The translations under genes and the position numbers were made by a program. A stretch of 61,149 bases of DNA from Collinsella aerofaciens (GTDB lineage: Bacteria; Actinomycetota; Coriobacteriia; Coriobacteriales; Coriobacteriaceae), in contig CAJMHW010000006.1 in NCBI GenBank assembly GCA_905213325.1, forward strand, positions 1 to 61,149, given 5' to 3'. Below the pieces are notes generated by a model, which saw only the letters and a list, made by a program, of their open reading frames with translations, was not told the origin of the DNA and ran no database searches. Below are positions 25,782-33,948 of the stretch, piece by piece. Numbering within the stretch: the first letter of the stretch is position 1; each line of letters starts with the position of its first letter.

Positions 25782-26156
25782 TTGGCCCGTATTAATGGTG
25801 TCGACCTCCCGCGTGAGAAGCGCGTTGAGATCGGTCTGACCTACATTTACGGCATCGGCCGCACCACTGCGACGAAGATTTGCGTCGAGTGCAACGTTAA
25901 CGTGGACACGCGCGTTAAGGACCTCACCGAGGATGAGGTTAACGCCATCCGCGATTATATCGATAAGAATCAGATCATGGTTGAGGGCGACCTCCGCCGT
26001 GAGCGCAACCAGAACGTCAAGCGCCTTATGGACATCGGCTGCAACCGCGGCCTTCGTCACCGCAAGGGCCTCCCGGTCCGCGGCCAGCGCACCCACACTA
26101 ACGCTCGTACCCGCAAGGGCCCGAAGCGTCAGATCGGTGCTAAGAAGAAGAAATAA
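25782..26156 (+). CDS. rpsM: 30S ribosomal protein S13
   Basis: The 124-aa head protein starts ARINGVDLPREKRVEIGLTY from a TTG codon behind AGAGGAG. The C-terminal RGQRTHTNARTRKGPKR tail reaches the P-site tRNA. It leads the alpha operon (S13-S11-S4-RpoA-L17). Confidence 0.97.
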   Translation: MARINGVDLPREKRVEIGLTYIYGIGRTTATKICVECNVNVDTRVKDLTEDEVNAIRDYIDKNQIMVEGDLRRERNQNVKRLMDIGCNRGLRHRKGLPVRGQRTHTNARTRKGPKRQIGAKKKK

Positions 26157-26170
26157 GGAGCGCTAGATAG

Positions 26171-26575
26171 ATGGCTACTGCTAAGAAGAACGTTCGCGCT
26201 GCCCGTCTGAAGCGCGCGGACCGTAAGAACATTTCCGTGGGCCAGGCTCACATTCGTTCTACGTTCAACAACACGATCGTTTCGATCACCGATCCCCAGG
26301 GCAACGTCATTTCCTGGAAGTCGGCTGGCCAGGTGGGCTTCAAGGGCTCCCGTAAGTCCACGCCGTTCGCTGCCCAGATGGCTGCCGAGGCTGCTGCCAA
26401 GCAGGCCATGGAGCACGGTATGAAGAAGGTTTCCGTCTTCGTCAAGGGCCCCGGCTCCGGTCGTGAGACCGCCATCCGCTCCCTCCAGGCTGCTGGCCTC
26501 GAGGTCTCGAGCATCCAGGACAAGACCCCCATTCCGCACAACGGCTGCCGCCCCAAGAAGCGTCGCCGCGTGTAA
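26171..26575 (+). CDS. rpsK: 30S ribosomal protein S11
   Basis: The 134-aa platform protein has the blocks HIRSTFNNTIVSITDPQGN and VKGPGSGRETAIRSLQAAG and the basic end CRPKKRRRV. It is 14 bases after rpsM and 19 bases before rpsD. Confidence 0.98.
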   Translation: MATAKKNVRAARLKRADRKNISVGQAHIRSTFNNTIVSITDPQGNVISWKSAGQVGFKGSRKSTPFAAQMAAEAAAKQAMEHGMKKVSVFVKGPGSGRETAIRSLQAAGLEVSSIQDKTPIPHNGCRPKKRRRV

Positions 26576-26594
26576 CTGAAAGGATCGTATCAAT

Positions 26595-27191
26595 ATGGCA
26601 ATCGACAGGACTCCTGTTCTTAAGCGCTGCCGTCAGCTCGGGATCGATCCCGCTGAGCTCGGTTACAGCAGCAAGAAGGAATCTATCCGTCAGCCCAAGC
26701 GCCGTCGCAAGGAATCTGAGTACGGCATGCAGCTGCGTGAGAAGCAGAAGGTCAAGTTCATCTATGGCGTTCTGGAGAAGCAGTTCCACGGCTACTTCAA
26801 CAAGGCCCGTAAGATGAACGGCGTCACCGGTGAGAACCTCATGATCATCCTTGAGTCTCGCCTCGACAACGTCGTCTTCCGTCTTGGCTTCGCCCGCACC
26901 CGCAAAGAGGCTCGTCAGTCCGTCCGTCACGGTCACTTCACCGTGAACGGCAAGCGCGTGGACATCCCGTCCTACCGCGTCAAGGCCGGCGACGTCGTCG
27001 CTGTCGGCGAGAAGTTCCGTGACCTCCTCCCCATCAAGGAGGCCCTGATTTCCTCCGAGCGCTTTGAGGTCCCTGGCTGGCTCGAGGTCGATATCGAGAA
27101 GCTGTCTGGTAACGTGCTCGCTCTGCCGACGCGTGAGCAGATCAGCGGTGATATCAACGAGCAGCTCATCGTCGAGCTCTACTCTAAGTAG
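26595..27191 (+). CDS. rpsD: 30S ribosomal protein S4
   Basis: The 198-aa assembly-initiating protein has an S4 RNA-binding domain (LESRLDNVVFRLGFARTR, then ARQSVRHGHFTVNGKRVDIP). The zinc Cys of some S4 proteins are absent. In many bacteria S4 represses the alpha operon; no control site is evident in the rpsM leader. Confidence 0.98.
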   Translation: MAIDRTPVLKRCRQLGIDPAELGYSSKKESIRQPKRRRKESEYGMQLREKQKVKFIYGVLEKQFHGYFNKARKMNGVTGENLMIILESRLDNVVFRLGFARTRKEARQSVRHGHFTVNGKRVDIPSYRVKAGDVVAVGEKFRDLLPIKEALISSERFEVPGWLEVDIEKLSGNVLALPTREQISGDINEQLIVELYSK

Positions 27192-27223
27192 TCCATCCGG
27201 GCTGCTGAGGCTGGAGGTAATAC

Positions 27224-28165
27224 ATGTCAGAATTCATTAGGCCTCAGGTTCAGGTCGAAGAGATTAACGAGACCTCTGCTCGTGTCTCCGTCGAGCCGCT
27301 CGAGCGTGGCTACGGCGATACGCTGGGTAACTCGCTTCGTCGTGTTCTTCTGTCCTCGCTCGAGGGTGCCGCCGTCGAGGCCATTCAGATCGATGGTGCG
27401 CAGCACGAGTTCATGACCATCCCTAACATGGTCGAGGATGTCACCGACATCGTCCTGAATGTCAAGGGTCTTGTCTTCAGGGCTCTCGGCACGACCGACG
27501 AGGCGACCGCCACCATCTCGGTTGACGGCCCCTGCGAGGTCACCGGTGCGGACTTCTTTATTCCGTCCGAGTTTGAGCTAGTCAACCCCGAGCAGCACAT
27601 TGCTACGCTCACCGAGGGTGGCCATCTCACCATGAGCATGCGCATCGGCTATGGCCGCGGCTATGTCTCTGGCGAGGCTAACAAGCGTGACAACGATCCC
27701 ATCGGTGTGATCAACGTCGACTCGCTGTACTCGCCGGTGTCCCGTTGCGCCAAGCTCGTTGAGGCTTGCCGTGTCGGCCAGCATACCGACTACGACCGCC
27801 TTGTCCTCGAGATCGAGACCAACGGTTCCATCGCCCCGCGCGACGCCGTGGTCCAGGCTGCCAATATCATCAACCAGCATATGGCCGCCTTTATGAACCT
27901 TGCCGAGACCCCCGAGGTCGAGGAGGAGGCTTCGATCTTCGCTCCCGAGGTCACCAACGACAACGCCGAGCTGGACAAGCAGATCGAGGATCTGGACCTT
28001 TCCGTCCGTTCCTACAACTGCCTTAAGCGCGCCAGCATTCACTCGGTCCGTCAGCTCGTTGAGTTCTCGGAGAACGATCTGCTCAACATCCGTAACTTCG
28101 GTGTTAAGTCGATCGAGGAAGTGAAGGACAAGCTTGAGTCCATGGGCCTGAGCCTGAAGGCTTAA
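27224..28165 (+). CDS. rpoA: RNA polymerase alpha subunit
   Basis: The 313-aa protein has the N-terminal assembly domain (GYGDTLGNSLRRVLLSSLEG) and the C-terminal DNA- and activator-binding domain (LDLSVRSYNCLKRASIHSV, then LLNIRNFGVKSIEEVK), joined by an acidic linker near residue 230. It is 32 bases after rpsD. Confidence 0.98.
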   Translation: MSEFIRPQVQVEEINETSARVSVEPLERGYGDTLGNSLRRVLLSSLEGAAVEAIQIDGAQHEFMTIPNMVEDVTDIVLNVKGLVFRALGTTDEATATISVDGPCEVTGADFFIPSEFELVNPEQHIATLTEGGHLTMSMRIGYGRGYVSGEANKRDNDPIGVINVDSLYSPVSRCAKLVEACRVGQHTDYDRLVLEIETNGSIAPRDAVVQAANIINQHMAAFMNLAETPEVEEEASIFAPEVTNDNAELDKQIEDLDLSVRSYNCLKRASIHSVRQLVEFSENDLLNIRNFGVKSIEEVKDKLESMGLSLKA

Positions 28166-28195
28166 TGCTTCGCATATTTGAGGAGAAACTAGACC

Positions 28196-28663
28196 ATGCG
28201 TCACAACGTTAAGAAGGGCCTGAAGCTCGGCACCGATGCGAGCCACACCAAGGCCATGAAGAAGAGCCTTGCTAAGGCCCTCTTCGAGAACGACCGCATC
28301 AAGACCACCGAGACCCGCGCTAAGGCGCTGCGTTCGGTCGTCGACCCGATCATCACCTGGGCTAAGAAGGGCGACCTGCACTCTCGTCGTCTGGCTATCG
28401 CCAAGCTCGGCGATAAGCAGCTCGTTGCCGAGATCTTCGACAAGGCTGCTCAGGGCATGTGGCAGGACCGCAACGGCGGTTACACCCGCATCATGAAGCT
28501 CGGTAACCGTAAGGGCGATAACGCTCCTATCGTTATCATGGAACTCGTCACCGAGCCTTGCACGCCTAAGGCCAAGAAGGCTGCTCCGGCCCCCAAGAAG
28601 GCCGCTGCTCCCAAGAAGGTCGAGGCTGTCGAGGAGGCTCCTGCTGAGGAGACCGCTGAGTAG
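28196..28663 (+). CDS. rplQ: 50S ribosomal protein L17 with Ala/Lys/Pro/Glu tail
   Basis: The 155-aa product has the L17 core (KKGLKLGTDASHTKAMKKSL, then ETRAKALRSVVDPIITWAKK) in about the first 118 residues. A low-complexity tail (KKAAPAPKKAAAPKK, then acidic) of about 35 residues follows, as in other actinobacteria. It closes the ribosomal block and is followed by a strong terminator. Confidence 0.97.
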   Translation: MRHNVKKGLKLGTDASHTKAMKKSLAKALFENDRIKTTETRAKALRSVVDPIITWAKKGDLHSRRLAIAKLGDKQLVAEIFDKAAQGMWQDRNGGYTRIMKLGNRKGDNAPIVIMELVTEPCTPKAKKAAPAPKKAAAPKKVEAVEEAPAEETAE

Positions 28664-28689
28664 ACATTCTGTCTGCATAGGCTATATTC

Positions 28690-28720
28690 GAGGGGTACGT
28701 TCGCGTACCCCTCTTTTTTT
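28690..28720 (+). terminator. Strong intrinsic terminator after rplQ
   Basis: GAGGGGTACG, a TTCG tetraloop and CGTACCCCTC form a perfect 10-bp stem followed by seven T. Confidence 0.95.
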
Positions 28721-28755
28721 GTCGCAATACCGTTGCTAGTTTGTTGGGAGCGCCC

Positions 28756-29580
28756 ATGACTGCGCCGTCTGATTTCAATTTGACCCCCGAGCTTGACGCC
28801 ACCCTTGTATTTCGCGTGGCCTACGATGGCTCCTCCTATAGCGGATTTGCCGAGCAGCCGGGCCAGACGACGGTCGCGGGCGAGCTACGCCGTGCCATTG
28901 AGACGTTGCTGCGCCGCCCAATCGATCTGACGTGCGCGGGGCGTACCGATGCCGGCGTTCATGCGGTGGCCCAATACATCAGCGTGCCCGTAACGGACGC
29001 TGAGCTTGCGTATACGCGCCGTAGGTGGCTGAGGGCTATGGATGCCCTCCTGGGCAAAGATATCGCCATAAACGAGGTCTACAAGGCTCGTAAGGACTTT
29101 TCTGCACGTTTTGACGCGCGCTCTCGCACTTACACCTATCGCATTGCCGACCGTGATGCGCGGCCCGTGCTGTCACGCGGTGCAGTGTGGTGGCATCGCT
29201 ATCCCCTCGACGTCGATGCGATGGCGGCCGCCTGCCCTGCGCTTTTGGGCGAGCAGGACTTTAAGAGCTTTTGCAAGGTCGCCTCTGCCGTGGGCAAACC
29301 TACGCACCGCTGCGTAATGCGTGCTGAGTTTGGCCATGAGGTCGCCTTTGGCGAGGACATCCTCACGTTTACCATCGAGGGCAATGCGTTTTTGCATTCG
29401 ATGGTGCGAACCATTGTGGGCACCCTTGTCGAGATCGGCATGCATCGCCGCGATCCCGAGTGGATGCGTGAGGTAATTGATGCCTGCGATCGCTCCGCTG
29501 CCGGTCCTACGGCGCCCGCATGCGGTCTTACCTTTATGGGCGTGGATTACGACCCCACCGAGCTTGTGGTGCTCGATTAG
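28756..29580 (+). CDS. truA: tRNA pseudouridine synthase A
   Basis: The 274-aa enzyme modifies uridines 38-40 of the tRNA anticodon arm. The catalytic Asp is in CAGRTDAGVHA, and NAFLHSMVRTIVGTL is a typical TruA C-terminal block. I use the ATG at 28756 with GGGAG upstream rather than the TTG at 28741. It is in the place where truA often follows rplQ, but here behind a terminator, so it needs its own promoter. Confidence 0.95.
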   Translation: MTAPSDFNLTPELDATLVFRVAYDGSSYSGFAEQPGQTTVAGELRRAIETLLRRPIDLTCAGRTDAGVHAVAQYISVPVTDAELAYTRRRWLRAMDALLGKDIAINEVYKARKDFSARFDARSRTYTYRIADRDARPVLSRGAVWWHRYPLDVDAMAAACPALLGEQDFKSFCKVASAVGKPTHRCVMRAEFGHEVAFGEDILTFTIEGNAFLHSMVRTIVGTLVEIGMHRRDPEWMREVIDACDRSAAGPTAPACGLTFMGVDYDPTELVVLD

Positions 29581-29699
29581 GGAAGTGACTGCCTGACGGC
29601 GATCTTTGTGTGCAGCGCCTGTGAGCGGGGCGTGTGCAACATCTGTTCTTGACGTGCATCGCGACGGGCGACCATCCGCATTAATTGACGGGGTGTACC

Positions 29700-30776
29700 A
29701 TGAACGGCAGTTTGTTACTGGCTGTCGAGAGGACGGAAAACTTGGTTCGACGTGGTTCGCATCCGCGACTTTCGGTGATCCTGATTGTTGAGGGTTCGCC
29801 CAGTTATACGATGCGCGCTCTCGAGAGCATCCAGAACCAAGACCTCTACGATTTGCAGATTGTCGTCGTTCGCCGCGGCGTGGTAGCTGGTGTGCGTCAT
29901 TCGCTCGAAGTTGCTGCCGACAGAGACATTCATATTGATTTGATTGATGTTGAGGACCCAGTGCCTGGCGCCTGCCTGCGTGCCGGCTTTGCGGCTTCGC
30001 GCGGCTCCCAGATCATTGCGATGAATGCCAATGAGTGGTTTGCGCCGCAGTCCCTTTCGCAGATGGTCGAAAGCTCCTGCGACGCTTCTGCTGACATCGT
30101 GTTTCCCTCTGTTTCGCTCGATCGCTACGATGTTCACCGCGAACGTCATTCCCGAGTTTTGGACGCGACATCCGTTTCTGAAGATGAGGACCGGGCGGCT
30201 TGCCTGACCCAATTGGTTTCCTGTGGTTTAATCCGACAGACCTCCGGCGTGCTGTATGATCGCGCCCTTTTTGAGGCGTGCCTTGCGCATGGCGATGCGT
30301 TTCGCACGGTGTCTTTTTTGACGTTCGCGCTTTCGCAGGCAAAGCGCGTTTCGGGATGTGGCCGTGCCCGTTTTCATGCAGTGGCGCCGTCGATTACGGA
30401 GACGTTTGACCCCACGATGTTTGCCAGGCTTTCTGATGATATCGGGGCGCTCGACAGGCTTGCCGACTCGCTTGCCGTCGCGGGCGGTGGCGATCAGTTG
30501 AAGCTGGTCTGCCAGCGGTATTACTACGCCAGCCTGGTTGCCTGCATCGAAAATTTGTGTCTGAGCCCCCATGGGGTGTCTTCAATAGAGCGTTCGGCCC
30601 GTTTGCATGATATGCTCGAAGCACAGCGTACCCGTCAGATGGTTGCGGCCCTTAAGGGCAATCATCGTGGCCTAGGTCTGCTCTATGGTTCGATAGCTGG
30701 TGCCAAGCCTATGCGGTGTGCGTTGTATACGCATCTGGCGGCCTTTTTCAATCGTTCGGGCGTCAGGACTGTCTAG
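29700..30776 (+). CDS. Glycosyltransferase family 2-like protein
   Basis: The 358-aa protein opens with a GT-A-like nucleotide-binding half: LSVILIVEGSPSYTMRALES, LQIVVVRRG, and ACLRAGFAASRGSQIIAMNAN in the place of the usual ...DxDD region. The DxD metal motif is not clear (MNANEW instead), so activity is uncertain. The rest is helical, and no membrane segment is evident. The start at ATG 29700 has only a weak SD; TTG 29685 is the alternative. It stands alone between truA and argR. It may act on surface glycans or may be an inactive member of the fold. Confidence 0.55.
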   Translation: MNGSLLLAVERTENLVRRGSHPRLSVILIVEGSPSYTMRALESIQNQDLYDLQIVVVRRGVVAGVRHSLEVAADRDIHIDLIDVEDPVPGACLRAGFAASRGSQIIAMNANEWFAPQSLSQMVESSCDASADIVFPSVSLDRYDVHRERHSRVLDATSVSEDEDRAACLTQLVSCGLIRQTSGVLYDRALFEACLAHGDAFRTVSFLTFALSQAKRVSGCGRARFHAVAPSITETFDPTMFARLSDDIGALDRLADSLAVAGGGDQLKLVCQRYYYASLVACIENLCLSPHGVSSIERSARLHDMLEAQRTRQMVAALKGNHRGLGLLYGSIAGAKPMRCALYTHLAAFFNRSGVRTV

Positions 30777-30861
30777 TAGCGTGATTTTCGAAATTAATTG
30801 CATGGAATTGTTTCGAAATGCGTTCTTATTCACTAAAACCCTCAAATAGCGCTAAACTATT

Positions 30862-30878
30862 CAATCACTAAGTGATTG
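30862..30878. promoter_or_regulatory. Perfect 17-nt palindrome upstream of argR
   Basis: CAATCACT-A-AGTGATTG lies 31 bases before the argR start and just after a TAAACT that could be a -10 box. It does not look like the ArgR consensus (TGAAT-type), so the binding protein is not obvious. Confidence 0.45.
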
Positions 30879-30908
30879 TCTCCGCCATCTTTTGGAGTGA
30901 GGTTTTGT

Positions 30909-31346
30909 ATGGCCAAAAAACGCAATGGGCGCCAGGATGCCATCAGAGATATTGTTCGCAATAAGGACGTACGTACGCAGCGCGTTTTGGTAGACGAGCT
31001 CCGCGCCATGGGTTTCGATTGCACGCAGGCGACCGTTTCGCGCGACATCGCGGACATGGGACTGCGTAAGCTCCCCGAGGGCATCTATGTCCTTGCCGAG
31101 GACCTGTATCTGCAGCGCATGGTTTCCGAGTTGGTTACCGGCGTACTGCGCACCGATAATCTGGTTATGATCAAGGCACAGCCCGGTACGGCTTCTGGTA
31201 TTGCCGCAGCGGTCGATGCCGCGGAGCTGCCCGACGTGCTTGGCTCGCTTGCCGGCAACGACACGATCTTAGTCATTGCGCAGACGGCCGAGGACGGCGA
31301 ACGCCTTGAAGCGCTCATCAACAAGCTGAGTAACTCTCACAAGTAG
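30909..31346 (+). CDS. argR: Arginine repressor ArgR
   Basis: The 145-aa regulator has an N-terminal winged helix (ATVSRDIADMGLRKL) and a C-terminal arginine-binding, hexamer-forming domain (PGTASGIAAAVDAAE, then GNDTILVIA). I use ATG 30909, preceded by GGAGTGAGG, over the earlier in-frame start at 30876. It would control arginine biosynthesis or catabolism genes elsewhere. It is monocistronic, with a terminator 50 bases after its stop. Confidence 0.93.
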   Translation: MAKKRNGRQDAIRDIVRNKDVRTQRVLVDELRAMGFDCTQATVSRDIADMGLRKLPEGIYVLAEDLYLQRMVSELVTGVLRTDNLVMIKAQPGTASGIAAAVDAAELPDVLGSLAGNDTILVIAQTAEDGERLEALINKLSNSHK

Positions 31347-31396
31347 GGGATGCGTGGCGCTGCTGCTGTGCCGATTGTTGCTATAGGTAATTGCCG

Positions 31397-31425
31397 AGGG
31401 CGTTGACGAAGGTCAGCGCCCTTTT
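31397..31425 (+). terminator. Terminator after argR
   Basis: AGGGCGTTGAC (31397-31407) pairs with GTCAGCGCCCT (31412-31422) with one G-U pair, then a short T run. Confidence 0.65.
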
Positions 31426-31504
31426 GCATGCCGGCACCCGTTGCTCTATCGGTCCTGCAGCCGGGGCCGTCGTGGCATCTTGTGGCATCTGCCGAAATAA
31501 AGAA

Positions 31505-31536
31505 GCGCCCGAGCAGCGTACGTGCTGCTCGGGCGC
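31505..31536 (-). terminator. Terminator of the PBP gene (minus strand)
   Basis: GCGCCCGAGCAGC pairs perfectly with GCTGCTCGGGCGC around a 6-nt loop. On the minus strand it is followed by a T-rich stretch (CTTCTTTATTT), so it ends transcription of the PBP gene at 31562. Confidence 0.8.
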
Positions 31537-31561
31537 CTTGGTGTCAGATGCCGCTTTGCGT

Positions 31562-33787
31562 CTACTGGCCCGTAGAGGGGTTGGGCGTGGGCGTAGGATC
31601 GGGGGTAGGCGTCGGCGTGCCACCGTCGCCACCCGTGTCGCCATCGCCACCCGTGCCACCGTCGCCACCCGTGTCGCCATCGCCACCCGTGCCACCGTCG
31701 CCACCTGTCGTACCGCTATCGCCGGTGGTGTTGCCGCCCGGGGTTTCAGTGGTTGTCGTTGTCGTTGTCGTTGTGGTGGTCGTGGTCTCTTCCTCTTCTT
31801 TTCCCTCGTCTTTATCCTCTTCGTCTTTCTTTTTGTTGTTTGTGCCGTAGAACTTCCAGACGTTATTGTTCTTGTACGTGGGAGCCGTTCCGGTCGAGAA
31901 TTCCTCGCGCTCGGTGCCCGCAAGAACGGTGTTCATGAACTTCTTAAAGACGGGCAGGTTGGTGCTGTCGCCCAGCAGGTCCGAACCGTACTTTTGGATG
32001 GGAATCTCGCCTGCGGAATAACCGGTCCACAGGGCGCATGTCAGTTGCGGCGTGAAGCCGCAGAACCACAGGTTGGTGGTGTTGTCAGTGGTGCCCGTCT
32101 TGCCGGCATAGGGCTGGTTGACGTTCAGCGCGCCGGCGGCACCCGTGCCGCTGCCCTGCATGACGCCGGATAGAACATCGGTAACCGCGGCAGCCTCGCC
32201 TTCGGTGAGCACCTGCGTGGGATTGTCGGTGTGCTGGTACAGAACCGAGCCGGTACGCGAGTCGATCTCGGTAATGGCGATGGGCTGACGGTAGTAGCCA
32301 CCGTTGGCAAACGTTGCGTAGGCCGATGCCATCTCGAGCGGTGAGATGGACCCGGTGCCGAGCGTCATGACGGGAACGTCCTCGATATTGTCCTTGGCGG
32401 GATCGATGCCGAGCTTTTTGACGAGCGACATGATCTTGTCATTGCCGATGGCTTCGGCCACCTGAATGTAGCCGGTGTTGGATGAGTATGCCGTTGCCCG
32501 CTTAAGCGTGATGTTGCCATAGCTCTGGTTGCCGTAGTTTTGCACCTCGGTCGTGGTGCCCTTGGCCTTGAGCGGCGAGTTGCAGTTGAGGGTGACGTTG
32601 GGGTTCATACCGTTTTGGATGGCAGTCGCCAGCGTAAAGGCCTTAAACGTGGAGCCCACGGGGCGCTTTGCCGTAGCGTGGTTCACGTGATTCTCGTCGG
32701 CGTTGTAGTCGTAGCCGCCTACCATGCACTTGATGTAGCCGGTCTTGGGGTCAACGACGACCATGCCCATGTCCAGGCCGTCGAGCGAAAGCGTGTCGAG
32801 CTGCGAGCGCACAGCCTCCTCGGCCACCTGCTGCATGGTGGGGTCGATGGTGGTCTTGACGGTCAGACCGCCCTTAAAGAGCACGTCGGTGGAGAACTCC
32901 TGCTCAAGCAACTGTTTAACGTAGGAGACAAAGTAGGGCTGAGAGTACACATCGACGCCACTGCCCGAAATCTCGGTCACGTTAAGCGTGATGGGCTCAG
33001 CCTGCGCGGCATCGTGCTCTTCCTGCGTGATGTGGCCCAGACGCAGCATGTTGTCCAGAACCTTGTTGCGGCGGGACAGCGCCAAGTCGGGATTAACCGT
33101 GGGGTCGTACTGCGAGGGCGAGTTGGGAAGGCCGATCAGCAGCGCGGCCTCGCTCAGGGTGAGGTCGGCGGCGGTTTTGGACAGATAGGTCTCGGCGGCG
33201 GCCTCGATGCCATATGCTCCATGGCCGTAGTAGATGGTGTTGAGGTACATCATGAGGATCTCGTCTTTGGAGTACATATCCTCCATCTTGATGGCGATAT
33301 AGGCCTCGCGCACCTTACGCTCGATGGTCGAGTCGAATTGTTCCTCCTGCAAGATGGTGTTGCGAACCAGCTGCTGGGTGATGGTCGATGCGCCCTCGTG
33401 GCCGCCGGTGAGGGTTGCCACCGATGCGCGTGCAATGCCCCAGAGGTCGATGCCGCCGTGCTCGTAGAAGCGCTCGTCCTCAACGTCAACGGTGCCCTGC
33501 AGCACGTACGGGGACACTTGGTCCTTGGTGATGGACTTGCGGTTTTGCGTGTAGAAACTCGCAATGGTGTTGCCGTTGCAGTCGACGATGTCGGTGGGCT
33601 CGCTCACCAGATACGCGTTGGCATCGGTGTAGTCGGGCAGATCGGACAGCCAGCGGTTGACGTTGCCGATCATGCCGATGCCAAACGCTACGCCCGCGAT
33701 AAGCAGAAAGCCCAAAAACGAGAGCAAGATCATGGGAAGGGCATGCGTCTTAGAGCGACTGCGCCCCTGTCGTTGGCGAGGACCCAT
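31562..33787 (-). CDS. Class A penicillin-binding protein (transglycosylase-transpeptidase)
   Basis: The 741-aa bifunctional peptidoglycan synthase starts at the ATG at 33787, behind TGGAGG. A basic cytoplasmic tail is followed by one transmembrane helix (MILLSFLGFLLIAGVAFGIG). Then comes a GT51 glycosyltransferase domain (DVEDERFYEHGGID with the catalytic Glu; EGASTITQQLVRN) and a transpeptidase domain with SxxK (GSTFKAF), SxN (SSN) and KTG (GKTGTT). The C-terminus is low complexity: a Lys/Asp/Glu stretch, about 13 Thr in a row, a Gly-Gly-Asp-rich repeat and a Thr-Pro tail. It is transcribed away from the U32 gene. Confidence 0.93.
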   Translation of the reverse strand: MGPRQRQGRSRSKTHALPMILLSFLGFLLIAGVAFGIGMIGNVNRWLSDLPDYTDANAYLVSEPTDIVDCNGNTIASFYTQNRKSITKDQVSPYVLQGTVDVEDERFYEHGGIDLWGIARASVATLTGGHEGASTITQQLVRNTILQEEQFDSTIERKVREAYIAIKMEDMYSKDEILMMYLNTIYYGHGAYGIEAAAETYLSKTAADLTLSEAALLIGLPNSPSQYDPTVNPDLALSRRNKVLDNMLRLGHITQEEHDAAQAEPITLNVTEISGSGVDVYSQPYFVSYVKQLLEQEFSTDVLFKGGLTVKTTIDPTMQQVAEEAVRSQLDTLSLDGLDMGMVVVDPKTGYIKCMVGGYDYNADENHVNHATAKRPVGSTFKAFTLATAIQNGMNPNVTLNCNSPLKAKGTTTEVQNYGNQSYGNITLKRATAYSSNTGYIQVAEAIGNDKIMSLVKKLGIDPAKDNIEDVPVMTLGTGSISPLEMASAYATFANGGYYRQPIAITEIDSRTGSVLYQHTDNPTQVLTEGEAAAVTDVLSGVMQGSGTGAAGALNVNQPYAGKTGTTDNTTNLWFCGFTPQLTCALWTGYSAGEIPIQKYGSDLLGDSTNLPVFKKFMNTVLAGTEREEFSTGTAPTYKNNNVWKFYGTNNKKKDEEDKDEGKEEEETTTTTTTTTTTTTETPGGNTTGDSGTTGGDGGTGGDGDTGGDGGTGGDGDTGGDGGTPTPTPDPTPTPNPSTGQ
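31617..31707 (-). repeat. 36-bp coding tandem repeat in the PBP tail
   Basis: About 2.5 copies of a 36-bp unit (copies start at 31617, 31653 and 31689) encode a Gly-Gly-Asp-Gly-(Thr/Asp) tail. The copies are nearly identical, so the number may vary between strains by slippage. Confidence 0.9.
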
Positions 33788-33948
33788 ATATTGACCTCCA
33801 GGTATGTCGTGCCAGGCGGCAGGTGTTATGCCTGGCAGGATGGACATAAGTTATTACACGATAAACCAAACGAGGCACGCGGGGCCTCGTGTATGCTGGA
33901 TGACGGCATTTTTCAGAGTGAATGCATACCTTGGTGAGGAGTTTACCG

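Noticed and set aside
31617..31707. Regular 36-bp repeats, considered as CRISPR
   Set aside because: There are no spacers, the units abut, and they encode the Gly/Asp/Thr tail of the PBP in frame.
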